Source: Thermanaerovibrio acidaminovorans DSM 6589
Lineage (GTDB): Bacteria > Synergistota > Synergistia > Synergistales > Synergistaceae
Assembly: GCF_000024905.1 (NCBI RefSeq)
Contig: NC_013522.1
Span: 1,116,001 to 1,180,000, forward strand
DNA length: 64,000 nt
Reading direction: 5' to 3'
Position 1 is the stretch's first letter. Each line of letters begins with the position of its first letter. The notes beneath the pieces were generated by a model, which made no database searches, was not told the origin of the DNA, and saw only the letters and a program-made list of their open reading frames with translations. This document shows, piece after piece, positions 36,230-45,316 of the stretch. Made by a program: the position numbers and the translations under genes.

Positions 36230-37468
36230 CTACCCCTCGTACTTCTTGAAGGCCAGCACCGCGTTGTGGCCCCCGAAGCCAAAGTTGTTGACCAGGACAC
36301 AACGCACGTCCCTCTTGACCGCCTTGGGGCCCACCACGTTGACGTTGCACTCCGGGTCCGGTTCCTCGTAGTTGAGGGTTGGGTGCACCACCCCCTCCAC
36401 GATGGACTGGAGGGCTGCAATGGCCTCCAGGGCCCCAGCGGCTCCCAGACAGTGACCGATCATGGACTTGGTGGAGTTCACCAGCAGATTGTCCGCGTGG
36501 TCACCGAAGACCGCCCGGATGGCGGCGCTCTCCATCTTGTCGTTCAGGGGGGTGGAGGTGCCGTGGGCGTTGATGAGATCCACGTCCTGGGGCCTCAGGT
36601 TGCCCTTCCGAATGGCCATCTCCATGGCCCTCTTGGGTCCATCCCCCTCGGGATCCGGGGCGGTTATGTGGTAGGCGTCGCAGGTGTTGCCGTAGCCCAC
36701 CACCTCCGCCAGGATGTTGGCACCCCTGTTTAGGGCGTGCTCCAGCTCCTCGAAGATGAGGACCCCGGCCCCCTCCCCCATGACGAACCCGTCGCGCCCC
36801 ATGTCAAAGGGCCTGGAGGCCCTCTCGGGCTCGTCGTTCCGGGTGGACAGGGCCTTCAGGGCTGCAAAGCCCGCCATGGCTATGGGGGTGATGGCCGCCT
36901 CGGCCCCGCCGGTGATCATCACGTCCGCATCGCCCCTTAGGATGGTCTCGTAGGCCTCACCCATGCTGTGGGTGGCGGAGGCACAGGCGGTAACCACCGC
37001 CATGTTGGGCCCCTTGGCCCCGTAGGTTATGGCCACGTAGGCGGCGGGCATGCTGCTGAGCATCATGGGAACGAAGAAAGGGCTCACCCGGGAAGGGCCC
37101 TTGTCCCGGAGGATCCCGTAGTTATCGTTGGTGGTCTGGATTCCCCCCTCGCCGCTCCCGATGTAGACTCCGAAGCGGTAGGGATCTATCTGATGCACGT
37201 TCAGCTGCGCATCCTTAACCGCCATGGCGGCGGCAGCGGTGACGAAGTGGATGACCCGGTCCGCCCGGCGGGCCTCCTTCTTGTCCATCCAATCTTCTGG
37301 GTCGAAGTCCTTAACCTCCGCGGCTATCTTCACCGCATAGTCGGTGGCGTCGAAGAGAGAGATGGTGCCAACACCGCTGCGGCCCTCCTCCAGGGCACGC
37401 CAATAGGTCTCTCGTCCAAGTCCTATGGGGCTTACGACTCCGAGGCCCGTGACGACGACTCTTCTCAA
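36230..37468 (-). CDS. fabF: 3-oxoacyl-ACP synthase II
   Basis: Elongating condensing enzyme of fatty-acid synthesis. The 412-residue product carries the catalytic Cys in VVTACASATHSMGEA, His residues in NAHGTSTPLNDKMES and STKSMIGHCLGAAGALEA, and the C-terminal NNFGFGGHNAVLAF. It is separated from acpP by about 120 bases containing a hairpin. Family length is normal. Confidence 0.97.
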   Translation of the reverse strand: MRRVVVTGLGVVSPIGLGRETYWRALEEGRSGVGTISLFDATDYAVKIAAEVKDFDPEDWMDKKEARRADRVIHFVTAAAAMAVKDAQLNVHQIDPYRFGVYIGSGEGGIQTTNDNYGILRDKGPSRVSPFFVPMMLSSMPAAYVAITYGAKGPNMAVVTACASATHSMGEAYETILRGDADVMITGGAEAAITPIAMAGFAALKALSTRNDEPERASRPFDMGRDGFVMGEGAGVLIFEELEHALNRGANILAEVVGYGNTCDAYHITAPDPEGDGPKRAMEMAIRKGNLRPQDVDLINAHGTSTPLNDKMESAAIRAVFGDHADNLLVNSTKSMIGHCLGAAGALEAIAALQSIVEGVVHPTLNYEEPDPECNVNVVGPKAVKRDVRCVLVNNFGFGGHNAVLAFKKYEG

Positions 37469-37559
37469 ACTAGGTCACTCCCTTTTCACGAGGGTTTTAT
37501 CTCCCGCAGCATACGGTTCTGGTTTATCTATTCTTTAATTGTTATTTGTTTAATCATAT

Positions 37560-37583
37560 GGGGGATGGCGGTACCCATCCCCC
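37560..37583 (-). other. Hairpin between acpP and fabF
   Basis: Nine-base arms GGGGGATGG and CCATCCCCC enclose a short loop 10 bases after the acpP stop, without a U-run. It may dampen read-through to fabF or protect an acpP-rich mRNA 3' end, raising ACP above the other Fab enzymes. Function is inference. Confidence 0.55.
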
Positions 37584-37592
37584 CTCGCAACG

Positions 37593-37844
37593 CTACTCCT
37601 CGACGCCGAGCTTGGCCTTCACGTAGTTGATAGCATCACCCACGGTGGCGAGCTTCTCCGCGTCCTCGTCGGGGATCTCGATGTCGAACTCCTCCTCGAT
37701 GCCCATGATGAGCTCCACGATGTCCAGGGAGTCCGCACCCAGGTCCTCCACGAAGGAGGCCTCGGGCTTTATCTGGTCCTCCTCCACGTTCAGACGGTCC
37801 ACAACTATCTCCTTCAAGCGGGACATAAGTTCCTCCATCTGCAT
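37593..37844 (-). CDS. acpP: Acyl carrier protein
   Basis: Small acidic carrier with the phosphopantetheine Ser in [20 protein letters not shown]. The 83-residue form starts at ATG 37844, 8 bases after GGAAGGAGG; the GTG at 37853 is too close to that site. It sits between fabG and fabF, the usual order. Confidence 0.97.
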   Translation of the reverse strand: MQMEELMSRLKEIVVDRLNVEEDQIKPEASFVEDLGADSLDIVELIMGIEEEFDIEIPDEDAEKLATVGDAINYVKAKLGVEE

Positions 37845-37864
37845 GTCTTTCACCTCCTTCCAAG

Positions 37865-38608
37865 CTACATGGTCATTCCGCCATCAACGGCTATCACCTG
37901 TCCGGTGATGTAGGAGGCCCCGTCAGAGGCCAGGAAGGCCACCAGAGAAGCCACGTCCTCCGGCGTGCCGACCCTCCCAAGGGGTATCTGCCCCATGAGG
38001 GCATCCTTGACCGACTCGCCAAGCACCCTGGTCATATCGGTGTCTATGTAGCCCGGGGCCACCACGTTGGCGGTAACCCCCCGGCTGGCCACCTCCCGGG
38101 CCACGCTCTTGGTGAACCCTATGAGGCCCGCCTTGGCGGCGCAGTAGTTGGCCTGCCCCGGGTTGCCCACCAGGCCCACCACGGAGCTCACGTTGATTAT
38201 CCTACCCCAACGGGCCCTGGTCATCCCCTTCAGGGCCTGCTTCACACACAGAAAGGCGGAGGTAAGGTTGGTCTTGATGACCTCGTCCCAGTCAGACTCC
38301 TTCATCCTGAGGATGAGGCCGTCCCGAGTTATGCCCGCGTTGTTTACCAGCACGTCCACGGAACCCAAGGATTCCTCCACTTCCTTGAACAGCACCGCCA
38401 CCGCCTGGGGGTCGCTCACGTCCCCCCGGAAGGCCTTGGCCTCCCCCCCGGCGGCCTCTATCTGGGAGACCACCTCGAGGGCCTTCTCCTCCGAGGAGTT
38501 GTAGTTCACCGCCACCCGGAAACCCTCCTGGGCCAGCCTGATGGCTATTGCCCGGCCGATCCCCCTGCTGGCCCCGGTCACCAGGGCCACCCTCCGGTGC
38601 GAAGCCAT
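37865..38608 (-). CDS. fabG: 3-oxoacyl-ACP reductase
   Basis: NADPH-dependent SDR that reduces beta-ketoacyl-ACP. The 247-residue protein has the cofactor motif [20 protein letters not shown], and the catalytic Ser-Tyr-Lys set ([23 protein letters not shown]). The start is ATG 38608 behind GGGAGG. Confidence 0.96.
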   Translation of the reverse strand: MASHRRVALVTGASRGIGRAIAIRLAQEGFRVAVNYNSSEEKALEVVSQIEAAGGEAKAFRGDVSDPQAVAVLFKEVEESLGSVDVLVNNAGITRDGLILRMKESDWDEVIKTNLTSAFLCVKQALKGMTRARWGRIINVSSVVGLVGNPGQANYCAAKAGLIGFTKSVAREVASRGVTANVVAPGYIDTDMTRVLGESVKDALMGQIPLGRVGTPEDVASLVAFLASDGASYITGQVIAVDGGMTM

Positions 38609-38609
38609 T

Positions 38610-39560
38610 CTAGTTTCCTCCCTTTATAAAATCAAGCAACCCTTCCAGATCGGACACCTTGGAAACGCTCTTGGCCCGCTTGCCCTTGACACACCGCTTG
38701 GCAAGGCCGGTGAGCACGTTGCCGGGGCCGAACTCGATGAAGGCATCCACGCCGGAGTCCGCCATGGCCCTCATGCTGTCGAGCCAGAGCACCGGGGAGT
38801 AGGTCTGCTCCAGGAGCCGCTCCCGGATCTCCCCCATGTCCCTCCTGGGCTTGGCGTCCACGTTGGAGACCAGCGGGCAACTCAGCTCCCCCCACCGGAC
38901 GGAGGTGAAGGCCTCCCGCAGATGGTCCGCCACGGGACGCATGAGGGAGCAGTGGAACGGGGCGCTCACCTTCAACGGGATCACCTTGGAGGCCCCCGCC
39001 TCCTTGAGCATCTCCGCCGCGGCCTCCACCGCCGGGGCCTCGCCGGAGATGACTATCTGCCCCGGGGCGTTGTAGTTGGCCATCTCACAGACCCCCTTGG
39101 TGGAGGCCCGCTGGCAGATCTCCCTTATGGCCTCCCCCTCAAGCCCCATTACCGCCGCCATGGCGCCAACCCCCAGGGGCACCGCGTCTTGCATCCGGCT
39201 CCCCCTAAGGTGGACCAGCCTCACCGCGTCCGCCACCGAGATGGCCCCCGCGGCCGCCAGGGCGGTGTACTCCCCAAGGCTGTGACCCGCCACGAACATG
39301 GGCTCCAGGGGTATCCCCGCGTCCTCCCGGGCGGCGGAGAGGATCGCCACCGACACGGTTAGGATCGCCGGCTGGGTTATGGCGGTCTTTTTGAGCTCCT
39401 CCTCCGGACCCTCAAAGATCACCTTGGTCAGGTCGAAATCCAGGGCACGGTTGGCCTCCTCGAAGACCCGCCGGGCGGCCGGGTAGGCCTCGTAGAAGTC
39501 CCTGCCCATCCCCACCTCCTGAGCCCCCTGGCCGGGGAAAACAAGGGCGTAACCGCTCAT
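38610..39560 (-). CDS. fabD: Malonyl-CoA:ACP transacylase
   Basis: Loads malonate onto ACP. The 316-residue product has [13 protein letters not shown], the nucleophile elbow [14 protein letters not shown] and the second active-site stretch [15 protein letters not shown] 39560 lies 9 bases after GGAGGAGG and overlaps the fabK stop region; the TTG at 39569 is less likely. Confidence 0.96.
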   Translation of the reverse strand: MSGYALVFPGQGAQEVGMGRDFYEAYPAARRVFEEANRALDFDLTKVIFEGPEEELKKTAITQPAILTVSVAILSAAREDAGIPLEPMFVAGHSLGEYTALAAAGAISVADAVRLVHLRGSRMQDAVPLGVGAMAAVMGLEGEAIREICQRASTKGVCEMANYNAPGQIVISGEAPAVEAAAEMLKEAGASKVIPLKVSAPFHCSLMRPVADHLREAFTSVRWGELSCPLVSNVDAKPRRDMGEIRERLLEQTYSPVLWLDSMRAMADSGVDAFIEFGPGNVLTGLAKRCVKGKRAKSVSKVSDLEGLLDFIKGGN

Positions 39561-39561
39561 A

Positions 39562-40539
39562 TCAGCCAACCTCCTCCATGCAGAGGGACCGGAAGAACCG
39601 GCCCAGCTCCGACATCCGATCCATCTGATCCGCCGCCTGGACGAAGATCCGGCGGATCACCTCCGAAGCGGAGGGCACGTCGTCGATCATCCCGGCGCAC
39701 TGGCCCGCCATGACGGACCCCCACTCCACGTCCCCATCCACCACCGCGGCCCGAAGCCTACCGGATCCGAAGGCCTCCAGCTCCTCCACCGAGGCGCCGG
39801 AACGCTCCATCTCCTCGAACTTGGCGGAGAACTTGTTCTTCAGGCACCGGACCGGATGCCCGGTGGACCTGCCGGTCACCACCGTGCTCCTGTCTCCCGC
39901 CTTGAGGATCATGTCCTTGTAGGCCCCGTGCACGTTGCACTCCCGGACGCACACGAACCGAGTCCCCATCTGGACCCCCTCAGCCCCCAGGGCAAAGGCG
40001 GCGGCCACTCCCCTGCCGTCCGCGATGCCCCCGGCGGCTATGACCGGGATGGACACCGAGTCCACCACCTGGGGCACCAGGGCAAAGGTGGATATCTCCC
40101 CTATGTGCCCCCCGGACTCCATCCCCTCGGCGATCACCGCATCTGCCCCCTGCTGCTCCACCCGCCTGGCGTGGACCGCGGAGGCCACCACCGGGATCAC
40201 CTTGGCCCCCAGGGGCTTCAGCCGCTCTATCACCTTGCCGGGCTTGCCCGCCCCGGTGGTGATCACCGGCACCCGGTGGGACGCGGCCAGCTCTATGGCG
40301 TCGTCCGCGGTGGGGGAAAGGAGCATTATGTTCAGGCCAAAGGGCCCGTCGGTGAGTTCCCGAACCTTCCTAAGCTCCTGATCCAACAGCTCCGGCGGCA
40401 TGTTGGCCGCCGCTATTATCCCAAGCCCACCCGCATTGCTGACCGCCGCCGCCAGCTGGGCGTCCGCTACCCAGGCCATCCCGCCCTGGAAGACCGGGAA
40501 CCTTATCCCCGTAAGCTCAACAACCCTGTTGGTCCGCAT
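39562..40539 (-). CDS. fabK: Enoyl-ACP reductase II (FabK type, FMN)
   Basis: Last reduction of the elongation cycle, performed here by the flavoprotein FabK rather than the SDR FabI. The 325-residue 2-nitropropane-dioxygenase-like barrel has FPVFQGGMAWVADAQLAAAVSNAGGLG, AEGMESGGHIGE and IPVIAAGGIADGRGVAAAFALGAEGVQMGTRF in shortened view. Location inside the fab operon supports the role. FabK enzymes are insensitive to triclosan in characterised cases. Confidence 0.93.
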   Translation of the reverse strand: MRTNRVVELTGIRFPVFQGGMAWVADAQLAAAVSNAGGLGIIAAANMPPELLDQELRKVRELTDGPFGLNIMLLSPTADDAIELAASHRVPVITTGAGKPGKVIERLKPLGAKVIPVVASAVHARRVEQQGADAVIAEGMESGGHIGEISTFALVPQVVDSVSIPVIAAGGIADGRGVAAAFALGAEGVQMGTRFVCVRECNVHGAYKDMILKAGDRSTVVTGRSTGHPVRCLKNKFSAKFEEMERSGASVEELEAFGSGRLRAAVVDGDVEWGSVMAGQCAGMIDDVPSASEVIRRIFVQAADQMDRMSELGRFFRSLCMEEVG

Positions 40540-40558
40540 CAAAGGGGCTCTTCACCTC

Positions 40559-41557
40559 CTAATACTGGAGCAACAATGCTCCGTAGGTCATGCCAGCTCC
40601 GAAGGAAGACATCAGGACCCGGTCCCCCTTGGACACCCTTCCGGAGGACACCGCCTCGTGCAGGGCCATCAATATCGAGGCGGAGGAGGTGTTCCCGTAC
40701 CTGTCCAGGTTCACCACCGCCCGGTCCTCCGGAAGCCCCATGCGCTTCAAGACCCCATCTATTATCCTCCAATTGGCCTGGTGGAACACCCAGTGGGCCA
40801 CCTCCTCGGGGGAGAGCCCCATCTCCTCCAGGAAGCCGTCTATGAAGGGGGGTATCTCCCGGTTGACAAACTTGAACACGTCGTTGCCCTTCATCTTAAC
40901 GTGATGCATCCCCGCGGCCAAGGTCTCCTCCGATGCGGGGTGCTCCACGAGCCCCCCCATGAAGGTGATCAGGTCGTGCTTGGTGCCGTCCGCCCGGAGG
41001 GAGAAGCCCTCCACCCGGCCTCCGCCGCAGGAGGCGGGCCCCATCACCACCGCCCCGGCCCCGTCTCCAAACAGGACGCAGGTGTTCCTATCGGTCCAGT
41101 CTATCATCCTGGACAGCACCTCCGCCCCCACCACCAGCACGTGTCTGAAGGCCCCGCTGGCTATGCCCCCCGCCGCCATGGCCATGGCGTAGAGGGACCC
41201 GGTACAACCGGACTGCACGTCCGCCGCCCCGGCCCTCACGGCGCCAAGACGCCCCTGAAGCTTGGCCGCCACCGCGGGGAAGAGGGTGTCCGGCGAGTTG
41301 GTGCCCACCAGTATCAGGTCCAGGTCCTCCGGGGCCACCCCCGCATTCCGAAGGGCCTCCCGGGAGGCCGCCTCCGCCAGATCGGTGGTCAACACCCCCT
41401 CCTCCGCCACGTACCGGGTCCTTATGCCGGTGCGCTCCACGATCCACTGGTCGGAGGTGTCCACCATCCGCTCCAGATCCTGATTGGTGACCACCCTGCC
41501 GGGGATGGCCATTCCGGTGCCCATCACCGTCGCACCGAAGCCGCCCAACTTAGACAT
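40559..41557 (-). CDS. fabH: 3-oxoacyl-ACP synthase III
   Basis: Initiates fatty-acid synthesis by condensing acyl-CoA with malonyl-ACP. The 332-residue enzyme has the catalytic Cys in ADVQSGCTGSLYAMAMA, His in HQANWRIIDGVLKRMG and Asn in RYGNTSSASI. ATG 41557 directly follows the plsX TAG. The segment before the catalytic Cys reads VQSGC rather than the commoner aaCSGF type. Confidence 0.95.
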   Translation of the reverse strand: MSKLGGFGATVMGTGMAIPGRVVTNQDLERMVDTSDQWIVERTGIRTRYVAEEGVLTTDLAEAASREALRNAGVAPEDLDLILVGTNSPDTLFPAVAAKLQGRLGAVRAGAADVQSGCTGSLYAMAMAAGGIASGAFRHVLVVGAEVLSRMIDWTDRNTCVLFGDGAGAVVMGPASCGGGRVEGFSLRADGTKHDLITFMGGLVEHPASEETLAAGMHHVKMKGNDVFKFVNREIPPFIDGFLEEMGLSPEEVAHWVFHQANWRIIDGVLKRMGLPEDRAVVNLDRYGNTSSASILMALHEAVSSGRVSKGDRVLMSSFGAGMTYGALLLQY

Positions 41558-42562
41558 CTATATTCCCCCCTTGGCGAGTTCGTCCTCTATGGTCTGGACG
41601 CCGCGCTTGGCCACGAAGTCCCTTGCCACCATCAGGGCGTTGCTTATGGCCCTGGCCTTGGAACGCCCGTGGGCCTTTATCACCGTTCCCCTCACCCCCA
41701 GCAGGGGGGTGCCCCCGTGCCTCTCGTAGTCGAATCGGTAGTGAAGCTTCTTGAGCATTGGCATCATGAACAGGAGCCCCACCTTGGGGAGGAAGCTCCT
41801 GGATATCTCCTCCCGCATGAGGTTCATCACCCCCTCGCCCAGCCCCTCCCCGAACTTGAGGAGCACGTTGCCCGTGTAGCCATCGCACACCACCACGTCC
41901 GAGGTGCCCAGGGGAACGTCCTTACCCTCCACGTAGCCCACGAAGTTGAGGGAGCTGGCCTTAAGGATCTCCCGGGCCTGGATCACCGTCTCGTCCCCCT
42001 TGATCTCCTCCTCACCGTTGGAGAGGAGAGCCACCGAGGGCTCCGACACCCCCACCAGAGACCTCATGTATATGGATCCCATCAGGGCGAACTGGGCCAG
42101 GTTTATGGGCTTGCACCGGACCGTGGCCCCCACGTCTATGAGCAGGCTAACCCGGGACGACAGGGTGGCTATGGGCACCCCAAGGCCCGGCCGGTCTATG
42201 CCGGGGATCCGGCCCAAAACCAGGATGCCCCCCGCCACTATGGCCCCGGTGTTGCCCGCGGAGACCACCGCAGAGGCCTCACCGGAGCGGACCATCTCCA
42301 TGGCCACCCGGAGGCTGGAGTTCCTCTTCTTCCTTATAGAGACCGAGGGGGCGTCGTCCATGGTGACCACCTGGTCCGCGTGGACCACCCCTATCCTGGC
42401 CCTAACCGACGACGCGGCGTCCCTAAGATGCTCTTCGATCCGGCGGGCATCCCCCACCAAGATAACGTTTAGATTCGGATCCGCCTCACAGGCCATAATC
42501 GCCCCCCGGCAAGGCTCCTGAGGGGCCCTGTCCCCTCCCATGGCATCCATCGCCAAAAACAT
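41558..42562 (-). CDS. plsX: Phosphate acyltransferase PlsX
   Basis: Converts acyl-ACP to acyl-phosphate for phospholipid synthesis via PlsY. The 334-residue protein starts MFLAMDAMGGDRAPQE, the PlsX signature, with GNTGAIVAGGILVLGRIPGI downstream. ATG 42562 lies 8 bases after GGGAGG; an open extension upstream overlaps the fapR end and is rejected. Confidence 0.95.
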   Translation of the reverse strand: MFLAMDAMGGDRAPQEPCRGAIMACEADPNLNVILVGDARRIEEHLRDAASSVRARIGVVHADQVVTMDDAPSVSIRKKRNSSLRVAMEMVRSGEASAVVSAGNTGAIVAGGILVLGRIPGIDRPGLGVPIATLSSRVSLLIDVGATVRCKPINLAQFALMGSIYMRSLVGVSEPSVALLSNGEEEIKGDETVIQAREILKASSLNFVGYVEGKDVPLGTSDVVVCDGYTGNVLLKFGEGLGEGVMNLMREEISRSFLPKVGLLFMMPMLKKLHYRFDYERHGGTPLLGVRGTVIKAHGRSKARAISNALMVARDFVAKRGVQTIEDELAKGGI

Positions 42563-42590
42563 CCGCAATCCTCCCAACGGAACCCGCGGC

Positions 42591-43175
42591 TCAGGCGGGC
42601 TGATCCATGGTAACCACAATGAAACGACCCACGAAGATCTCCCGGTCCATGACCCGGGTCCTGACGCTGACCACGTACTTGTTGCCCTTGTTTACCCCCA
42701 CCTTGGACCGGGCCAGGAGGCGGTCCCCCACGAAGGCGGGGTGACGGTACCTCACCCGGGCGCTACCGGTTATGACCATCTCGGCCCCAATGGTGGCCAT
42801 GGCCAGGGTGCTGGCCTGGGCGTATATGAAGTGGTCCCAGATCCGGTCGGTGCCCCGGAAGCCCATCTCCCGGGTGGCCTCCAGAAGCGACAGGGCCCCC
42901 ACGTTGGGCTCCAGCTCCAGCAGGTCACCCACCACCTCGTCCCGGGTCAGGGACCGTAGTCGGCTCCCCGCCGCCTCCGCCATGGCCCGCATGCGCTCCC
43001 GCAGCTCCGGGATGCCAAGGATCACCCGATCCAACCGAACGGTGCTGACGCTCACCTTAAGCCGCTCCGCCAACTCCTCGTCGGTTAGCAACGGGTTGGA
43101 CCTTATGAGGTCCGATAGGACCTTGTGCCTGCTGCGCCGGTGATCGGACCGCGTGGCCACCACTTCCTTTGTCAT
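42591..43175 (-). CDS. fapR: FapR, malonyl-CoA-sensing repressor of lipid synthesis
   Basis: Transcription factor with an N-terminal DeoR-like HTH (LTDEELAERLKVSVSTVRLDR) and a C-terminal hot-dog domain (YAQASTLAMATIGAEMV, HPAFVGDRLLARSKVG) that binds malonyl-CoA. Its 194 residues match the family. It heads the fap operon and a FapR-like box overlaps its own start codon, so it is autoregulated. ATG 43175 has no good Shine-Dalgarno. Confidence 0.93.
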   Translation of the reverse strand: MTKEVVATRSDHRRSRHKVLSDLIRSNPLLTDEELAERLKVSVSTVRLDRVILGIPELRERMRAMAEAAGSRLRSLTRDEVVGDLLELEPNVGALSLLEATREMGFRGTDRIWDHFIYAQASTLAMATIGAEMVITGSARVRYRHPAFVGDRLLARSKVGVNKGNKYVVSVRTRVMDREIFVGRFIVVTMDQPA

Positions 43176-43185
43176 CTGGTACTAA
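43169..43185 (-). promoter_or_regulatory. FapR-like operator over the fapR start codon
   Basis: Minus strand TTAGTACCAGATGACAA. The left half matches the known FapR half-site TTAGTACC; the right half is degenerate. It lies at about +16 to +32 of the predicted transcript and contains the ATG. A second degenerate copy, TTAGAGTACCTGGGAGTATAA on the plus strand, is at 43193-43213 over the -10 box. Confidence 0.7.
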
Positions 43186-43206
43186 GAACTGATTAGAGTA
43201 CCTGGG

Positions 43207-43235
43207 AGTATAAAAAAACTCTCCCCCGCCGTCAA
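43207..43235 (-). promoter_or_regulatory. Promoter of the fapR-plsX-fab operon
   Basis: Minus strand TTGACG, 17-base spacer, TATACT. The -35 box lies in the loop of the rpmF terminator, and the spacer is that terminator's 3' arm plus its T-run. The predicted start of transcription is near 43200. Confidence 0.8.
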
Positions 43236-43252
43236 TAGGCGGGGGAGAGTTT
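43212..43252 (-). terminator. rpmF terminator
   Basis: Fifteen-base stem AAACTCTCCCCCGCC with GGCGGGGGAGAGTTT, a 7-base loop and a T7 tract, starting 11 bases after the rpmF stop. It separates the ackA-yceD-rpmF unit from the fap operon. Confidence 0.92.
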
Positions 43253-43263
43253 CGAACCCGTGG

Positions 43264-43455
43264 CTACTCCTCCTCGGAGACCTTCACCACCTGGCGCCCC
43301 CGGTAGTATCCGCAGGCCGGGCAGGCCCGGTAGGTCTTGATTATCTCACCGCAGTGGGAACAGGTGGTGAGGCTGGGCACCTCTAGGGCACCGAGCCAGT
43401 GAGCCTTCCTGTTGTGGGTCCTGGAGTGGGAAACTCGCCTCTTAGGCGTGGCCAT
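43264..43455 (-). CDS. rpmF: 50S ribosomal protein L32
   Basis: Zinc-type L32 of 63 residues with MATPKRRVSHSRTHNRKAHW and the zinc ligands CSHCGE and CPACGYY (CxxC twice). It follows the YceD gene, as in most bacteria, and is followed by a strong terminator. Confidence 0.97.
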   Translation of the reverse strand: MATPKRRVSHSRTHNRKAHWLGALEVPSLTTCSHCGEIIKTYRACPACGYYRGRQVVKVSEEE

Positions 43456-43476
43456 GTTGAAACACCCCCTTCTCTG

Positions 43477-44040
43477 TCATCGTTCTTCCTCTCCAAGCTC
43501 CTGGAGCTTGATCCTCAAAGCCTCCATCCTGGGATCCAAGGGTGCGCCGCCACACGCGCAGGGCCCCCGGTTCAGGTTCGCCCCGCAGAACGGACAAAGC
43601 CCCAGGCACCGGTCGTCACAGACCACCCTGGACGGCAAAGAGGAGGCAAGGACCTCCCAAAGCATGGGGGCCAGGTCTATCTTGTCGGCCCAAGTGTCTA
43701 GATTACACCAAAAATCCTCTTCTTGGAAGGCCTCCTGGGACACTTCTCCTCCGATGGTCACCAGGAAGACGTCCTCCCCCTCCAGGACGAACCCCACGGG
43801 GGCAAGGCAACGGGCGCACTCCCCAGCCCCCTCCCCCCTAAGGGATACCCTGAAGAGCAGGTTCCCACCGGTCCGGGAAACCGATAAGTGAAAGACCACC
43901 CCCTGGGGGAAGGAGTACCCCCCCACCGGGTCCACCCGCACCAGCAGGTCCTCCTCCAGGGGGGACCCGTCATCCGGTATGGCGTTAAGCTTAAGCCACC
44001 GCCCCCCCCGGGAGGGGAACTGAAGCTCCGAGTCCACCAC
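43477..44040 (-). CDS. YceD/DUF177 family protein
   Basis: Conserved partner of rpmF; relatives are linked to 23S rRNA or ribosome biogenesis. The 187-residue protein has GECARCLAPVGF, then a Cys-rich C-terminus (CDDRCLGLCPFCGANLNRGPCAC) typical of DUF177. The frame is open 58 codons further upstream inside ackA, but GTG 44040 just after the ackA stop, preceded by AAGGGG, gives the normal start. Confidence 0.85.
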   Translation of the reverse strand: MVDSELQFPSRGGRWLKLNAIPDDGSPLEEDLLVRVDPVGGYSFPQGVVFHLSVSRTGGNLLFRVSLRGEGAGECARCLAPVGFVLEGEDVFLVTIGGEVSQEAFQEEDFWCNLDTWADKIDLAPMLWEVLASSLPSRVVCDDRCLGLCPFCGANLNRGPCACGGAPLDPRMEALRIKLQELGEEER

Positions 44041-44042
44041 CC

Positions 44043-45239
44043 CTACCCCTTCAGGGCCAGCTCCTTGGTGTCCCGGGCTATCACCAGCTCCTCGTTGGTG
44101 GGAATCACGTAAACCTTGACCTTGGAATCCGGAGTGGTGAGCTCCGCCTCCTTGCCACGGACCTTGTTCTTGGAGGGATCGAACTTGACCCCCAGGAACT
44201 CCAGGTCCTTGCACACCGCCTCCCGCACCAGGTCGCTGTTCTCCCCGATTCCGGCGGTGAAGACGATGGCGTCAATACCACCCATGGCGGCCGCGTAGGC
44301 CCCTATGTACTTCTTTATGCCGTAGCAGAGCATGTCGAAGGCCAGCTTGCACCTCTGATCGCCCTTCTCCATGGCCTCCTCCACGTCCCTCATGTCGCTG
44401 GAGACCCCGCTTATGCCGCAGACTCCGCTCTTCTTGTGAACCACGTCGCTTACTACCTTGGGATCCCCGTACTTCTCCATCAGGTATATCATAACCGACG
44501 GATCCAGGTTCCCCGACCGGGTACCCATCAGTATACCCTCGGTGGTGCCGTAGCCCAGGCTGGTGTCCACGCTCTTGCCCCCCGATACGGCAGTGATGGA
44601 GCTGCCGTTGCCCAGGTGACAGGTGACTATCTTGAGCTCCTCAATGGGACGGCCCATGGCCTCCGCCACCCGATGGGCCACGTAGAAGTGGCTGGTGCCG
44701 TGAAAGCCGTAGCGGCGCACCCGGTCCTTCTCGTAGTGCTCATAGGGGATGCCGTACATGTAGGCGTGGGCCGGCATGGTCTGGTGAAAAGCGGTGTCGA
44801 ACACCGCCACGTTGGGGGTACCGGGGAGGGCGTGCATGACCGCCTTGATCCCCATCAGGTTCGCCGGGTTGTGCAGCGGCGCCAGGGGGATGACCTCCTC
44901 GATCCCCTTCAGCACCTCCTGGTCCACCAGTACCGACCGGGTGAACTTCTCGCCCCCGTGGACCACCCGGTGTCCCACCGCGGAGAGCTCCGACAGGTCC
45001 TTAACCACCCCGTGCTGAGGATCCTGAAGGGCGTCCACCACCAGCTTCACCGCCACGTCATGGTTGGGGATATGGGTCTCCTTGATGAAGGGCTCGGAAC
45101 CCACCTTCACGTGCTTTATCCGGGCCCCATCGAGACCGATCCTCTCCACCAAGCCCTTGGCCAAAAGGGTCTCATCGGACATGTCGATGAGCTGATACTT
45201 GAGAGAAGAGCTCCCGCAGTTCAACACCAAAACCTTCAC
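44043..45239 (-). CDS. ackA: Acetate kinase
   Basis: Makes ATP and acetate from acetyl phosphate, the main substrate-level phosphorylation step in fermenters. The 398-residue protein has LVLNCGSSSLKYQL, GHRVVHGGEKFT, FDTAFHQTMP, HLGNGSSITAV and the Glu in FTAGIGENSDLVR. GTG 45239 gives the canonical start; the 77-codon open extension overlaps the tmcAL gene and is rejected. No pta is adjacent. Confidence 0.96.
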   Translation of the reverse strand: MKVLVLNCGSSSLKYQLIDMSDETLLAKGLVERIGLDGARIKHVKVGSEPFIKETHIPNHDVAVKLVVDALQDPQHGVVKDLSELSAVGHRVVHGGEKFTRSVLVDQEVLKGIEEVIPLAPLHNPANLMGIKAVMHALPGTPNVAVFDTAFHQTMPAHAYMYGIPYEHYEKDRVRRYGFHGTSHFYVAHRVAEAMGRPIEELKIVTCHLGNGSSITAVSGGKSVDTSLGYGTTEGILMGTRSGNLDPSVMIYLMEKYGDPKVVSDVVHKKSGVCGISGVSSDMRDVEEAMEKGDQRCKLAFDMLCYGIKKYIGAYAAAMGGIDAIVFTAGIGENSDLVREAVCKDLEFLGVKFDPSKNKVRGKEAELTTPDSKVKVYVIPTNEELVIARDTKELALKG

Positions 45240-45260
45240 TTCGATCCTGCCTCCCTCCGC

Positions 45261-45289
45261 TTGACTGAAAACCCGCCGGCAACTATCCT
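45261..45289 (+). promoter_or_regulatory. Promoter for tmcAL
   Basis: TTGACT, 17-base spacer, TATCCT, 28 bases before the TTG start, in the ackA-tmcAL divergent gap. Confidence 0.6.
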
Positions 45290-45316
45290 TCCAGCTACCG
45301 CCGGGAGGTGATACCT

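Noticed and set aside
40400-42472. 690-codon plus-strand open frame opposite fabH and plsX
   Set aside because: Antisense shadow of well-supported fab genes, with His/Gly/Pro-rich non-protein-like composition.
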